Below are positions 13,052 through 21,874 of a DNA stretch of 64,000 nucleotides, piece by piece (the stretch's first letter is position 1; every line of letters begins with the position of its first letter). This DNA comes from Myxococcota bacterium (lineage in GTDB: Bacteria > Myxococcota_A > Bradymonadia > UBA7976 > UBA1532). The stretch is taken from NCBI GenBank assembly GCA_963169045.1, contig CAUJDF010000038.1, forward strand, positions 124,001-188,000, in the 5' to 3' direction. The position numbers were made by a program, and so were the translations under genes. Below the pieces are notes generated by a model. The model worked only from the letters and a program-made list of their open reading frames with translations, had not been told where the DNA came from and did not search any database.

Positions 13052-15139
13052 GTGCAGCAGGTCGGGCCGTACCGCGTCCTCCGCACCATCGCGCTCGGTG
13101 GCATGGGCGAGGTGTTCCTGGCGGCGCTCGAGCGCGAGGGGGGCTTCCAGAAGCTCGTCGCGGTGAAGCGCGCGCTCCCGCGCCTGATGGACGACCCGAC
13201 CTTCGCCGACATGTTCGTGCGCGAGGCCCGCGTCGCCGCGGCGCTGGGCCACCGCAACATCGTCCAGATCTTCGACTTCGGTCGCGAGGGGCCGTCCGCC
13301 TGGCTCGCGATGGAGTACGTCGACGGGGTGGACCTCAAGGCCGTGCAGGACCACCTGCGCGGGCTGCCGCTCCCGCTCGGCATCGGCGTCCACGTCATCC
13401 TCGAGTGCGCCCGCGCCCTCGACTACGCGCACCGCGCGAAGGACGCCGAGGGCCGCGCGCTGAACCTCATTCATCGGGACGTGTCGCCGCAGAACGTGCT
13501 GCTCTCGTTCGAGGGCGACGTGAAGCTCACCGACTTCGGGCTGGCGCGCGTCTCCGTCGAAGCCGAGGAGGTGGCGGCGGTGCGCGGCAAGTTCGCGTAC
13601 ATGGCCCCGGAGCAGGTCGCCGGCGAGCCGCTCGACGCGCGCTGCGACCTGTTCAGCCTCGGCGTGCTGGCCTACGAGGTGCTCACAGGTCAGCGGGCGT
13701 TTTTCGGGCCCGACGGGGCCGAGGCCATCCTGTCGCGCGTCGCGCGCGCCGAACCGCTGCTGCCGATCGAGCAGGCCGCCCCCGACCTGCACCCGGCGCT
13801 GCAGCGATTCGTGCGGCGGGCGATGGCGCTGCGCCGCGAGGACCGCCACGCGACCGCCGACGAGCTCGCCACCGACCTCGCGGGGGCGGCGCGGGCGGCG
13901 GGCGTGGCGGTGGGGACGCCGCCGGTGGGGCCGTGGCTCGCGGCGCTGTTCCCGGAGCGCGCCGCGAACACGCCTCGGGCGAGGGCGGCGACGTTCGATG
14001 CGCTCGAGCCGACGGCGACGGCGAACGTACCGATCGTGCCGACCGGCGCGCCGGCGGCGGTGCCGGTGGCGGCGGAGGGCGCGCTGCCGCCGACCGAGAC
14101 GGCGCCCGGCGCGATCCCGGCGTTCGACCCGCGGCGGCTCGCGGCCGAGGCGGAGCCCGCGGAGGCGGCGGCCCGCGAGCCGCCCGCGCTGCCGGCGCCG
14201 GCGGTGTGGTCCGACGAGACGGCGCGGTGGCCGCGGCGTCTCGTCGTGGCGGCGGTGGGCGCGGTCGCGCTGGGCGCCGGATTGTGGCTCGCCTTCGGTC
14301 GACCCGGTGCCGAGGACGGACCGGCAGCGCTCGCGGACGGCGCGCCGTCGGGCGCCGCCGATCCGCTGCCCGGCGGTGGCGCGTCGCCCCCCACCGAGCC
14401 TCTGCCCGAAAGAGGCGCGTCGCCCGCGCCTCTGCCCGAAAGAGGCGCGTCGCCCGCCACCGAGCCGCTGCCCGGCAGTGGCGCGTCGCCCGCCATCGAG
14501 CCGCTGCCCGGCAGAGGCGCGTCGCCCGCCACCACGGAGCGCGCGCGGACCGACGCGCCGGAGCGCGCCGCGCCCGGCAGCGTCAGCGCGCGCGGCACGC
14601 CTCGGGACCGCGGCGGCCCGCCGGGCGCCGAGCCCCCGCGCCCCACGCCGCGCGAGCCGGCGCCTCCGCCCGCGGCCGAGTCGACCGCCGCCGCGCCGCC
14701 GCCCGCCGCCGCGCCGCCGCCCGCCGCCCCGCCGCCGCCCGCCGCCGCCGCGCCGCCGGAGGCGCCGCCGTCCGCCGCCGCGCCCCGGCCCACGCCGCAA
14801 GCCGCGGGACCGCGCTTCCGCGTCCGCGCCGGCGAGGCCCGCGTGCGCACCGCCGGCGGCGGCCTCGTCGACGACTGGCAGCCGCTCGGCGACGGCGCCG
14901 TCGTGCTCAGCGTCTTCGGCGGTCGCGGACCGCAGGTCCACGTGCGCGTGAAGGCCGAGAACGGCCGTTTCTTCGCCGGCTTCAACGCCCAGCCCGCCGC
15001 GCTCCACATCTACCTCGACGGCCGCGACATGGGCGGAACGCCGCTCGCCTCGGTGCCGCTCGCCGCGGGCGCCCGCCACCTCCGCCTGCAGGACGAGGTC
15101 GGCGGCGAGACGCGCTTCACGCTGGAGCTCGCGCCGTGA
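13052..15139 (+). CDS. Ser/Thr protein kinase with transmembrane segment and PEGA-like C-terminus
   Basis: 695 residues from GTG (MQQVGPYRVLRTIALGG); a TTG at 13016 is the other candidate start. The kinase domain has the Gly loop GGMGEV, Lys39 (VAVKRA), the catalytic loop HRDVSPQN near residue 140 and TDFGLAR near 162, so it looks active. A Pro/Ala-rich region and one membrane helix (about 395-415, VVAAVGAVALGAGLWLAF) follow, then a Pro-rich linker of 12-residue repeats. The last 110 residues form a beta domain with a PEGA-like motif (IYLDGRDMGGTPLASVPL), expected in the periplasm. It therefore links cytoplasmic phosphorylation to an envelope sensor. Confidence 0.88.
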   Translation: MQQVGPYRVLRTIALGGMGEVFLAALEREGGFQKLVAVKRALPRLMDDPTFADMFVREARVAAALGHRNIVQIFDFGREGPSAWLAMEYVDGVDLKAVQDHLRGLPLPLGIGVHVILECARALDYAHRAKDAEGRALNLIHRDVSPQNVLLSFEGDVKLTDFGLARVSVEAEEVAAVRGKFAYMAPEQVAGEPLDARCDLFSLGVLAYEVLTGQRAFFGPDGAEAILSRVARAEPLLPIEQAAPDLHPALQRFVRRAMALRREDRHATADELATDLAGAARAAGVAVGTPPVGPWLAALFPERAANTPRARAATFDALEPTATANVPIVPTGAPAAVPVAAEGALPPTETAPGAIPAFDPRRLAAEAEPAEAAAREPPALPAPAVWSDETARWPRRLVVAAVGAVALGAGLWLAFGRPGAEDGPAALADGAPSGAADPLPGGGASPPTEPLPERGASPAPLPERGASPATEPLPGSGASPAIEPLPGRGASPATTERARTDAPERAAPGSVSARGTPRDRGGPPGAEPPRPTPREPAPPPAAESTAAAPPPAAAPPPAAPPPPAAAAPPEAPPSAAAPRPTPQAAGPRFRVRAGEARVRTAGGGLVDDWQPLGDGAVVLSVFGGRGPQVHVRVKAENGRFFAGFNAQPAALHIYLDGRDMGGTPLASVPLAAGARHLRLQDEVGGETRFTLELAP
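14366..14537 (+). repeat. 36-bp tandem coding repeat in the kinase linker
   Basis: Five units begin CTGCCCG at 14366, 14402, 14432, 14468 and 14504. Four are 36 bp and one is 30 bp. They encode LP-[GE]-x-GASPATEP, an extended linker between the membrane helix and the periplasmic domain. All lengths keep the frame. Confidence 0.85.
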
Positions 15140-15249
15140 CCCGCGCGGCTGACAAGCGCGCCCACCGGTGTCAACCGGGATTGGCACCCGAACGCCGCGC
15201 CGATGCGCTTTCTTCGCGGGATCCCGCCGGGGTACGCTTCTTGCGAATC

Positions 15250-17136
15250 ATGCGTCCCATGCGCCGTCTCGCTCCCGCCCTGGTCCTGTGCCTCGCGGTC
15301 GCCTGCACCCGCGAGGAGCCCGTGCGCCAGGGTCTGCCGCCGGCGGAGCCGCCGGTGGCCAACGGCACGTTCCGCGACGGCGAGGTCGAGCGCACGGTCG
15401 TCCGCATCCAGGGCATGTTGAGCTACGGCGAAACGGCCGAGGGCGCCATGCCGGCCGACGACACCCTCATCGGCTACGAGTTCGAGGCCAGCGAGGGCGT
15501 CGAGCCGCGCGCCTCGCTGTCGCTGCTGCGGGGCGAGGGCCGCCTCGCCGTGTCGCTCCACGGACCGCGCGACGGCATCGGTCTGTGGGACACGGCGCTG
15601 GCGGTCGCCGAGGGCGCCGCCGACGACGACGCCGTGATCGAGAACGTCACGCTGGAGCGCGCCGGCTACTACCTGCTGCTCGTCCGTAGCCGCGGCGTCA
15701 CCGCGCATTCCGGCTACGCCCTGCGCCTCGAGTGCGACGGTGGCAGCTGCGCACAGCCGTGCCAGGACCGCGACGCGCCCACCGAGGCCTGCGACCTCGT
15801 GTGCCGCGACGGCTTCGAGGTCGACGAGAACGCCTGCCGCCTGTGCGAGTGCATCACGCCGGCGTGCACGCCCGAGCAGTGCGGTCCCGACGGTGTTTGC
15901 GGCGACGACGGCCACTGCCATCCGCGCGAGCGCACCTGCCTCGAGGAGTGCGCGCCCGTCGTGGCGCCTGTCTGCGCGTCGGAGACGACCTACGCCAACG
16001 AGTGCGTGGCCCGCTGTAGCGGCGAGCGCGAGATCCGGCCGGGCGAGTGCCCGCGAGTGCCGCCGCCCGAATGCGATGCGGCGCGCCCCTGCCCGCCCGA
16101 CTTCGCGTGCCGCGGGGGCCGCTGCGTCGAGCGCGCGTGCCGCTGCCCCGACGAGCGCCGCCCGGTATGCGGGATCGACGGCCAGACCTACCGCAACGAG
16201 TGCCAGGCCGTCTGCCGGCTCGGCGAGGGCGCCGTCGACTACCACAGCGAGTGCGTCCGGCGGCGGTGCGAGTCGGTCGACGACTGCCCGAACGGCGACT
16301 GGCGGTGCGTGCCCGCGGCGCAGGTCCCCGAGAACGCGACGGCGTGCCGCGAGAACCCGGGGTCGTCCGATTGCGTGCGCGAGTGCGCGCCGGCGCCGTC
16401 GGAGCGCGGGTGCGGCGCCGACAACCCCTGCCCGCACGGCCTGCGCTGCTACCCGCCGGGCACCGAGGGCGGCGGCGTCTGCCTGACCCCCTGCGAGCTC
16501 GACCAGCCGGAGACATGCGGCGACCGGGCCTGCGCGCCCGTACACCGCGACACGTTCGCGCGCGGCGAGGGCGTCTGCCTCGCGCGCTGCGGCGAGGGCC
16601 GGGGCTGCCCGGGCGCCCTGCAGTGCCGCCCCGACCTGCTCGACCGGCCGGTCTGCCAGTTCCCGTGCCCATGCCGGCGCGATCCGGTCGAGGCCTGCGC
16701 CCCGGACGGCCAGCGCTTCGGCAGCGTGTGCGAGGCGCGCTGTGCGGGCTACTTCGACACCGAGCCCTGCGCGCGGCAGGAGCCACCGCCGCCGGAGTGC
16801 GGGCAGTGCGAACCCGGCCCCGGCTTCGTGTGCGGCGCCGACGGTCGCCTCTACACCTCGGAGTGCGAGGCGCGGTGCGCCGGCGAGCCGGTCGGTCGCA
16901 TCACGAGCTGCCTCGGCGACCGCGAGCCGCCGCCCGCGCGGTGCCGCCGCGACGAGGACTGTTTCGAGACGGGTTGCGAGGGCCGCTTCTGCGCGTCGGC
17001 CCGCAGCGACGTCTGCGCGCGCTTCACGCCGGACGCCGAGTGCCTTGCCGTCCACGGCGCCTGCGGCTGCGACGTGGAGCGCGGCGCCTGCCGCTTCGCG
17101 CCCACCGAAGCATCGGCACGCTGCGCCGCGCAGTAG
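15250..17136 (+). CDS. Cys-rich lipoprotein with PPC-like and Kazal-type domains
   Basis: 628 residues from ATG (MRPMRRLAPALVLCLAVAC; lipobox Cys about 19). Residues about 35-155 look like a bacterial pre-peptidase C-terminal beta sandwich (GYYLLLVRSRG). The rest is built from Cys-rich modules, including Kazal/follistatin-type ones: CPDERRPVCGIDGQTYRNEC, a near-canonical Kazal core, and related copies CASETTYANEC and CGADGRLYTSEC. Known Kazal domains inhibit serine proteases. A secreted inhibitor or protease-resistant surface coat is likely. No strong ribosome site is seen. It lies 110 bp after the kinase gene. Confidence 0.85.
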   Translation: MRPMRRLAPALVLCLAVACTREEPVRQGLPPAEPPVANGTFRDGEVERTVVRIQGMLSYGETAEGAMPADDTLIGYEFEASEGVEPRASLSLLRGEGRLAVSLHGPRDGIGLWDTALAVAEGAADDDAVIENVTLERAGYYLLLVRSRGVTAHSGYALRLECDGGSCAQPCQDRDAPTEACDLVCRDGFEVDENACRLCECITPACTPEQCGPDGVCGDDGHCHPRERTCLEECAPVVAPVCASETTYANECVARCSGEREIRPGECPRVPPPECDAARPCPPDFACRGGRCVERACRCPDERRPVCGIDGQTYRNECQAVCRLGEGAVDYHSECVRRRCESVDDCPNGDWRCVPAAQVPENATACRENPGSSDCVRECAPAPSERGCGADNPCPHGLRCYPPGTEGGGVCLTPCELDQPETCGDRACAPVHRDTFARGEGVCLARCGEGRGCPGALQCRPDLLDRPVCQFPCPCRRDPVEACAPDGQRFGSVCEARCAGYFDTEPCARQEPPPPECGQCEPGPGFVCGADGRLYTSECEARCAGEPVGRITSCLGDREPPPARCRRDEDCFETGCEGRFCASARSDVCARFTPDAECLAVHGACGCDVERGACRFAPTEASARCAAQ

Positions 17137-17151
17137 CGCCCGGCCGGGCGC
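17136..17151. terminator. Perfect palindrome between convergent genes
   Basis: GCGCCCGGCCGGGCGC is a 16-bp perfect palindrome that begins at the last base of the Kazal lipoprotein gene and ends 10 bases before the stop of the convergent acidic lipoprotein. It can fold as a 6-bp GC stem with a GGCC loop. There is no T tract, so a terminator role is only plausible. Confidence 0.4.
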
Positions 17152-17160
17152 GCGCCGCCG

Positions 17161-17670
17161 TCAGCCCGGTTCGTCGGCGGGCGCCTCTTCGGGGCGCTCG
17201 CCCTCTTCGGGGCGCTCGCCCTCGTCGGCGCCCTCGCCGCCCTCTCCCTCTTCGGGGCGCTCGCCCTCGTCGGCGCCCTCGCCCTCGTCGGCGCCCTCGC
17301 CGCCACCCTCGCGCCCGACGGAGAGCACGCGCAGGACGCGCGCGGCGTGGTCGCTGCCGTAGGGACGCGCGTCGTCGAGCAGCACGCCACGCACTTCGTG
17401 GACCGCCTCGGGGCGCACCGTGGCCTCGATGGTCAGCCCCTCGACGAACGCGGCCTCGTCGTCGGCGTCCTCGAGCGCCACGCGCTCCCAGCCCAGCGGC
17501 GTCTGCACCTCGAAGAAGAGATCGGCGGCCGACACGCAGCGCGGCGGGTTGTAGCGCAGCACGTAGGCCCCCTCGCCCTCGACGAGGCGCGGCTTCGGGG
17601 CCTTCGGCCGCCCCGGCGAGGCGCCGCCGCAGGCGGCCAGCAGCAGGACGAGCAGGGTCGCGGAACGCAC
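17161..17670 (-). CDS. Small lipoprotein with acidic repeat tail
   Basis: 169 residues from GTG. The signal peptide ends in a lipobox (LLLAAC). Residues 25-115 form an unrecognised domain (YVLRYNPPRCVSAADLFFEV). The last 50 residues are an acidic repeat (GEGADEGERPEE) encoded by imperfect tandem repeats at about 17186-17307. Acidic tails like this often bind cations. It is divergent from panB, with 151 bp between the starts. Confidence 0.75.
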   Translation of the reverse strand: MRSATLLVLLLAACGGASPGRPKAPKPRLVEGEGAYVLRYNPPRCVSAADLFFEVQTPLGWERVALEDADDEAAFVEGLTIEATVRPEAVHEVRGVLLDDARPYGSDHAARVLRVLSVGREGGGEGADEGEGADEGERPEEGEGGEGADEGERPEEGERPEEAPADEPG

Positions 17671-17821
17671 CGAAGAAGCCTACCACGGGTTCTTTCTGTT
17701 AGATTGGAGGCGGAGCGGCCACTCGCCCGCGCGGGGGACGCATCCACACCCGAACCCGAGAAGACGTCCACCCGAACCGATTGCCTGGAGCGCCCCCGAG
17801 CGCCCGGGACGAGAGGTCCCC

Positions 17822-18622
17822 ATGAAGCGCATCACCACGACCCAGCTCCGCAAGAAGGCCCGTGACGGCGAGAAGATCGTCATGGTGACCTGCTACGACG
17901 CCACCTTCGCCCACCTGGTCGAGCAGGCCGAGATCGACGCGATCCTCGTCGGGGACTCGCTCGGCATGGTCATCCAGGGGCACGAGCACACCATCCCGGT
18001 GACGCTCGAGGACGTGATCTACCACGCGCGCGCCGTCGCCCGCGGCTGCAGCCGGCCGCACCTCGTCGGCGACATGCCGTTCGGCACGTACCAGGCGTCG
18101 CTCGACGCGGCGATGGACAACGCGGGGCGACTGCTGAAAGAGGGCAACGTCCAGGCGGTGAAGCTCGAGGGCGGCGAGGAGTACGCCGAGGCGGTGGCGC
18201 GCATGGTCCGCGCCGGCATCCCGGTCATGGGGCATCTCGGCCTGACGCCGCAGTCGGTGCACCAGTTCGGCGGCTTCAAGATCCAGGGCCGCAGCGTCGG
18301 CGCCGCCGAGAAGCTGAAGCACGACGCGCTGACGCTGCAGCAGGCCGGCGCCTACGCGCTCGTGCTCGAGGGCATCCCGGCGCCGCTCGCGGCCGAGGTC
18401 ACCGCCAGCCTCGAGATCCCCACCATCGGCATCGGCGCCGGCGCCGGCACGTCGGGCCAGGTGCTCGTCCTGTACGACCTGCTGGGCCTCAACAACGGCT
18501 TCAGCCCGAAGTTCGTCAAGAAGTTCGACAACATGCACGACCGGGTGGTCAGCGCGGTCAACACGTTCGCGCGCGAGGTGCGCACGGGCGACTTCCCGCT
18601 GCCGGCCCACTCGTTCGAATGA
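17822..18622 (+). CDS. panB: 3-methyl-2-oxobutanoate hydroxymethyltransferase
   Basis: 266 residues, full family length. PanB transfers a hydroxymethyl group from 5,10-methylenetetrahydrofolate to 2-oxoisovalerate, giving ketopantoate, the first step of pantothenate synthesis. The family motifs are intact: LVGDSLGMVIQGHEHTIPVT, DMPFGTYQAS, KLEGG, GHLGLTPQSVHQFGGF and PTIGIGAGAGTSGQVLV. The ATG is preceded by GAGAGG. It overlaps panC by 4 bp (ATGA), so the two are translationally coupled. Confidence 0.97.
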   Translation: MKRITTTQLRKKARDGEKIVMVTCYDATFAHLVEQAEIDAILVGDSLGMVIQGHEHTIPVTLEDVIYHARAVARGCSRPHLVGDMPFGTYQASLDAAMDNAGRLLKEGNVQAVKLEGGEEYAEAVARMVRAGIPVMGHLGLTPQSVHQFGGFKIQGRSVGAAEKLKHDALTLQQAGAYALVLEGIPAPLAAEVTASLEIPTIGIGAGAGTSGQVLVLYDLLGLNNGFSPKFVKKFDNMHDRVVSAVNTFAREVRTGDFPLPAHSFE

Positions 18623-19476
18623 CCGACGTCCTGCGGTCGGTCGCCGACGCGCGCGCCTTCTCCGCCGGCCACCACGTCGCGGGGCGGCGCGTCGCGCTCG
18701 TGCCCACGATGGGCTCCCTGCACGAGGGCCACGTCGGTCTGGTGCGCCTTGCGCGACAGCACGCCGACGCGGTGGTCGCGAGCGTCTTCGTGAACCCGAC
18801 CCAGTTCGGCCCGGGCGAGGATTTCACGCGCTACCCCCGCGACACCGAAGGCGATCTGGCGAAGCTCGCCTCGGCCGGCGCCGACGCCGTGTTCCTGCCG
18901 GACGTCGCGACGATGTACCCGCCGGGGCACGCCACGAAGGTGACCGTCTTTGGCCTCACCGAGGTGCTGTGCGGGCGCAGCCGGCCGACGCACTTCGCCG
19001 GCGTCACCACGGTGGTGCTCAAGCTCTTCCACATCACGCGGTGCGACGTCGCGGTGTTTGGGGAGAAGGACTTCCAGCAGCTCGCGGTCATTCGGAAGAT
19101 GGTCGCCGACCTGGATGTGCCCGTGGAGATCGTCGGCCACCCGATCGTGCGCGAGGCCGACGGCCTGGCGATGAGCAGCCGCAACGTGTACCTGAGCGCG
19201 GCGGAGCGCGCGGCGGCCCGGTCCCTGAGCGCCGGGCTGGCCGACGCGCGGCGCGCCTGGGCCGCCGGCGAGCGCGACCCCCGCGCGCTCGAGCGGCTCG
19301 TGCGGGCGCGCGTCGAGGCGGCCCCGGGCGCCGACGTCGACTACGTGGAGGCCCGCGACGCCGCCGATCTCGCCGCGCTCGACGGCCCCGCCGCCCGCCC
19401 CGTCGTCGTCGCGCTGGCGGTGCGCTTCGGCAAGACGCGCCTCATCGACAACGCCGTCCTCGTCCCCAATCAGTGA
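18619..19476 (+). CDS. panC: Pantothenate synthetase
   Basis: 285 residues. PanC condenses pantoate with beta-alanine using ATP, the last step of pantothenate synthesis. Nucleotide-binding HIGH-type motif LVPTMGSLHEGHVGLV, then VSVFVNPTQFGPGEDFTRYP, the pantoate-binding FGEKDFQQL and the KMSKS-like MSSRNVYLS are present. It follows panB by a 4-bp overlap. Its last 7 bases overlap the convergent small membrane protein gene. panD is not in this window. Confidence 0.97.
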   Translation: MTDVLRSVADARAFSAGHHVAGRRVALVPTMGSLHEGHVGLVRLARQHADAVVASVFVNPTQFGPGEDFTRYPRDTEGDLAKLASAGADAVFLPDVATMYPPGHATKVTVFGLTEVLCGRSRPTHFAGVTTVVLKLFHITRCDVAVFGEKDFQQLAVIRKMVADLDVPVEIVGHPIVREADGLAMSSRNVYLSAAERAAARSLSAGLADARRAWAAGERDPRALERLVRARVEAAPGADVDYVEARDAADLAALDGPAARPVVVALAVRFGKTRLIDNAVLVPNQ

Positions 19477-19823
19477 AACAGCAGGGCGCTCGTGACCGAG
19501 AGCGCCGTGGCCAGGGCGAAGAGCGGGGCGGCGCCGCGGATCTCGAGGCGGTCGCCGAGCGCGTTGTCCGCGATCTTGAGCAGGATCATGTTCACGAGCA
19601 CCGGCACGACCACGTACGCGAGCCCCAGCGTGAGCACCGCCGGCAGGAACAGGATCACCTTCAGCAGGAAGCGGGCGAGCCAGCCGAGCAAGAGGCTCGT
19701 CAGCCCGAAGACGGCGGCGGCGGCGAACGCCGCGCCCCAGTTGCGCACGCGGATCGAGGGCGTCACCGCGGCGGCGACCATGAAGACCGCCGAGACGACC
19801 ACCCATTTCACGAGCAGGCCCAT
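19470..19823 (-). CDS. Phage-holin-like family (mycobacteriophage holin superfamily) small membrane protein
   Basis: 117 residues, almost wholly hydrophobic, with four predicted membrane helices (KWVVVSAVFMVAAAVTP; AAFAAAAVFGLTSLLLGW; VILFLPAVLTLGLAYVVVPV; FALATALSVTSALLF). The pattern matches the small membrane family annotated as phage holin 4_2, widespread on bacterial chromosomes and not tied to phage there. The role is unknown. No phage gene is near. Its end overlaps panC by 7 bp on the opposite strand. Confidence 0.75.
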   Translation of the reverse strand: MGLLVKWVVVSAVFMVAAAVTPSIRVRNWGAAFAAAAVFGLTSLLLGWLARFLLKVILFLPAVLTLGLAYVVVPVLVNMILLKIADNALGDRLEIRGAAPLFALATALSVTSALLFH

Positions 19824-19853
19824 GATCCGTTCGTCCTCCGATTCGTCAGGAAT

Positions 19854-19864
19854 CGTGTAACACG
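19854..19864. promoter_or_regulatory. Short palindrome in a divergent promoter region
   Basis: CGTGT A ACACG lies between the divergent starts of the holin-like gene (19823) and the outer-membrane protein gene (19886), in the most AT-rich part of that gap. It may be an operator; evidence is only the symmetry and place. Confidence 0.25.
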
Positions 19865-19885
19865 GTACAAGGGTGGCGACACGCC

Positions 19886-20446
19886 ATGAAACGGAAGCGG
19901 CTCCTGTCGATCGGGTGGACGATGGGGCTCGCCGCGGTCGCGGCGCCGGCCGCCGCGCAGGAGCGACTCGGGCGCGTCCAGGTCGGCGCCGGCTTCTTCG
20001 TTCCCACCGATCTGCGCGTCGACGGCAACAACGCCGAGGCCGAGCCCGGCGTCCTCGTCGGCTTCCGCATCGACCGCCCCGTGGCGCCGGCGCTCGACGC
20101 CGGCCTCTTCCTGCAGGTCGGCTCGTTGACCGCCGGGCGCCGCGACGAACAGGTGAACTTCTTCACCTTCGGCGCCTCCCTCTCCTGGGTCCACACGCTC
20201 GACAACAAGGCGACGCTGCGCCTGGGCGGCGACGTGGGCTACCGCCGCCAGTTCGCCGATCTCGAGCGCTACGATCGCATCAACGCCGTCGCCCTGAACG
20301 GGCATGCCATCCTGAGCTACGCGCTGGCGGCGCGCTTCACCGGGGTGGTCGAGGCGGGCGTGCTGACGCAGCCGTTCGGCAGCAACGGCGACCACGAGGT
20401 GATGTGGCTGCCGTTCCCCTACCTGATGCTGGGCGCGGAGTTCTGA
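19886..20446 (+). CDS. Outer-membrane beta-barrel protein
   Basis: 186 residues with a signal peptide cleaved after AAPAAAQ. The mature protein shows alternating amphipathic strands (VQVGAGFFVPTDLRV, VLVGFRIDRPV, FFTFGASLSWVHTL, LRLGGDVGYRRQF, FPYLMLGAEF) and ends in Phe, the usual outer-membrane barrel signature. About eight strands fit the length. Function unknown. It ends 6 bp before the convergent TerB-like gene. Confidence 0.75.
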   Translation: MKRKRLLSIGWTMGLAAVAAPAAAQERLGRVQVGAGFFVPTDLRVDGNNAEAEPGVLVGFRIDRPVAPALDAGLFLQVGSLTAGRRDEQVNFFTFGASLSWVHTLDNKATLRLGGDVGYRRQFADLERYDRINAVALNGHAILSYALAARFTGVVEAGVLTQPFGSNGDHEVMWLPFPYLMLGAEF

Positions 20447-20452
20447 CGCCGG

Positions 20453-21037
20453 CTACTTCGAGGACTTCTGGTCGAGGCGGCGGCTGATCTGCTCGAGCGC
20501 GGACTTCTCGTCGTCGCTCATGTTCCAGAAGCGGCCGAAGAGACCGCCGGTGGCGCGGGCCACCTGGACGCTGAGGCGCTCGAGGTTCTGACGCGCGTCG
20601 GCCGCCTGGTCGGCGGGCATCGCGGCGAGCAGGGCGCCGATGAAGTCGAGCGCCGCGTCGAAGAACTCGGCCGACGGCTTGCGCGTGAGGATCGCCTCGA
20701 GCAGCGTGAAGGGGGGCGAGCCGGGCTGCATTCCGCGCTCCTCGGCGGCGCGGAGCAGCATGTCGCGCTCGTCGGGCTGCACCTCGCCGTCGGCCCAGGC
20801 GACCTGGACCAGCGGAACGAGATGCAGGACCGGCGCCGTCTCGGAGGTGATGCCCACCGCCGCCAGGCGGCGCAGCGTCTCGTCGTCGTTCACGCCGGTG
20901 CCGATGCGCAGCGCCTCGACGCCGCTCTCGCTGGCGAGCTTCTCGCGCAGCTTCGCCACGAGCTCCCGGTTCTTGCGCTCGAAGTACTCTTCCTCGTGCG
21001 CCTTGCGGAGGTCTTCGAGAGGTTCCTTGTCGGCCAT
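20453..21037 (-). CDS. TerB-like protein
   Basis: 194 residues, ATG start (MADKEPLEDLRKAHEEEYF), no signal peptide. The N-terminus is a charged helix. The segment LVQVAWADGEVQPDERDMLL is the hallmark of TerB/DjlA-type helical domains, which have acidic metal-binding residues after a WADGE-like turn. Known TerB proteins take part in tellurite and stress responses, but most chromosomal copies are uncharacterised. No ter partners are nearby. Confidence 0.7.
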   Translation of the reverse strand: MADKEPLEDLRKAHEEEYFERKNRELVAKLREKLASESGVEALRIGTGVNDDETLRRLAAVGITSETAPVLHLVPLVQVAWADGEVQPDERDMLLRAAEERGMQPGSPPFTLLEAILTRKPSAEFFDAALDFIGALLAAMPADQAADARQNLERLSVQVARATGGLFGRFWNMSDDEKSALEQISRRLDQKSSK

Positions 21038-21184
21038 CGCTCCACCCGTCGTGACGAACTGCGTCGGCTTCTACACGCGGAAGCCGCGGCCAATCAATGG
21101 CAAGCGTAGCGCCAACCACACATCCGCGCGAGGAGCCCCGTCGACGCCGCGCCGCTCGCCACCGCGCGGCGCGGGCGGGCGCTG

Positions 21185-21874
21185 TCAGTCGGCGCGGAAG
21201 AAGTCGTCGACGAATGGGGTGGCCGCGCCGGCGCCGGCGCCGTCCCAGGTCACGCGGCCCGCTTCGACGACGTGCAGGCGGCCGCCGAAGGCGCGGGCGT
21301 CGGCGGGGTCGTGGGTGACGACGATCGCGGGCAGGCGCAGCGCACGCAGGCGCTCGGCGAGGAACTCGCGCAGGCGTCGGCGCGTGCCGCGGTCGACGGC
21401 GGCGAGGGGCTCGTCGAGGAGCAGCGCGACGGGCTCGGCGGCCAGCGCACGGGCGAGCGCCACGCGCTGCCGCTCGCCGCCAGAGAGCGCGGCGGGGCGG
21501 CGGTCCGCGACCTCGGCGACGCCCATGGATGCGAGCCAGTCCACGGCCCGCGCCCGGTCGAGGCCGCGGCAGGCCAGCGCGAACTCGACGTTGCGGCGCG
21601 CGCTGAGGTGCGGGAAGAGGCCGTAGCCCTGCGGCACGTAGCCGACCCCGCGGTCCTCGGGCGCGACGTCGACCCCCGCCGCCGTGTCGAGCAGCACGCG
21701 GCCGCCGACGACGACCCGGCCCCGCGGCGGGCGCGCCAGGCCGAGGACGACGCGCAGCAGCGTCGACTTGCCGGCGCCGTTCGGTCCGGCGAGGACGAGC
21801 GGTCCGTCGTCGCTCGTCGCCCGCAGGTCGAAGTCGACGCCACCGACGCGGCCCTCGACCCACAGGTCGATCAC
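21185..21874 (-). CDS. modC: Molybdate-type ABC transporter ATP-binding protein
   Basis: 229 residues from GTG, overlapping modB by 4 bp (GTGA). It couples ATP hydrolysis to oxyanion import. Walker [11 protein letters not shown]-loop [10 protein letters not shown], signature [15 protein letters not shown], Walker [14 protein letters not shown] and the switch His in VTHDPAD are all intact. Typical ModC is about 350 residues with a C-terminal MOP/TOBE domain that senses molybdate; here the protein ends after the nucleotide-binding domain, so that regulatory part is missing. The order modA-modB-modC and the upstream regulator support the assignment. Confidence 0.9.
   Translation of the reverse strand: MIDLWVEGRVGGVDFDLRATSDDGPLVLAGPNGAGKSTLLRVVLGLARPPRGRVVVGGRVLLDTAAGVDVAPEDRGVGYVPQGYGLFPHLSARRNVEFALACRGLDRARAVDWLASMGVAEVADRRPAALSGGERQRVALARALAAEPVALLLDEPLAAVDRGTRRRLREFLAERLRALRLPAIVVTHDPADARAFGGRLHVVEAGRVTWDGAGAGAATPFVDDFFRAD

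Noticed and set aside
12979..15249. N-terminal extension of the Kazal lipoprotein through the kinase region
   Set aside because: The frame is open but antiphased to the kinase, Arg-rich and lacks codon bias; the lipoprotein signal peptide at 15250 marks the true start.
19470..19823. Phage remnant suggested by the holin-like protein
   Set aside because: No other phage gene, attachment site or composition change is present, and this family is common on chromosomes.
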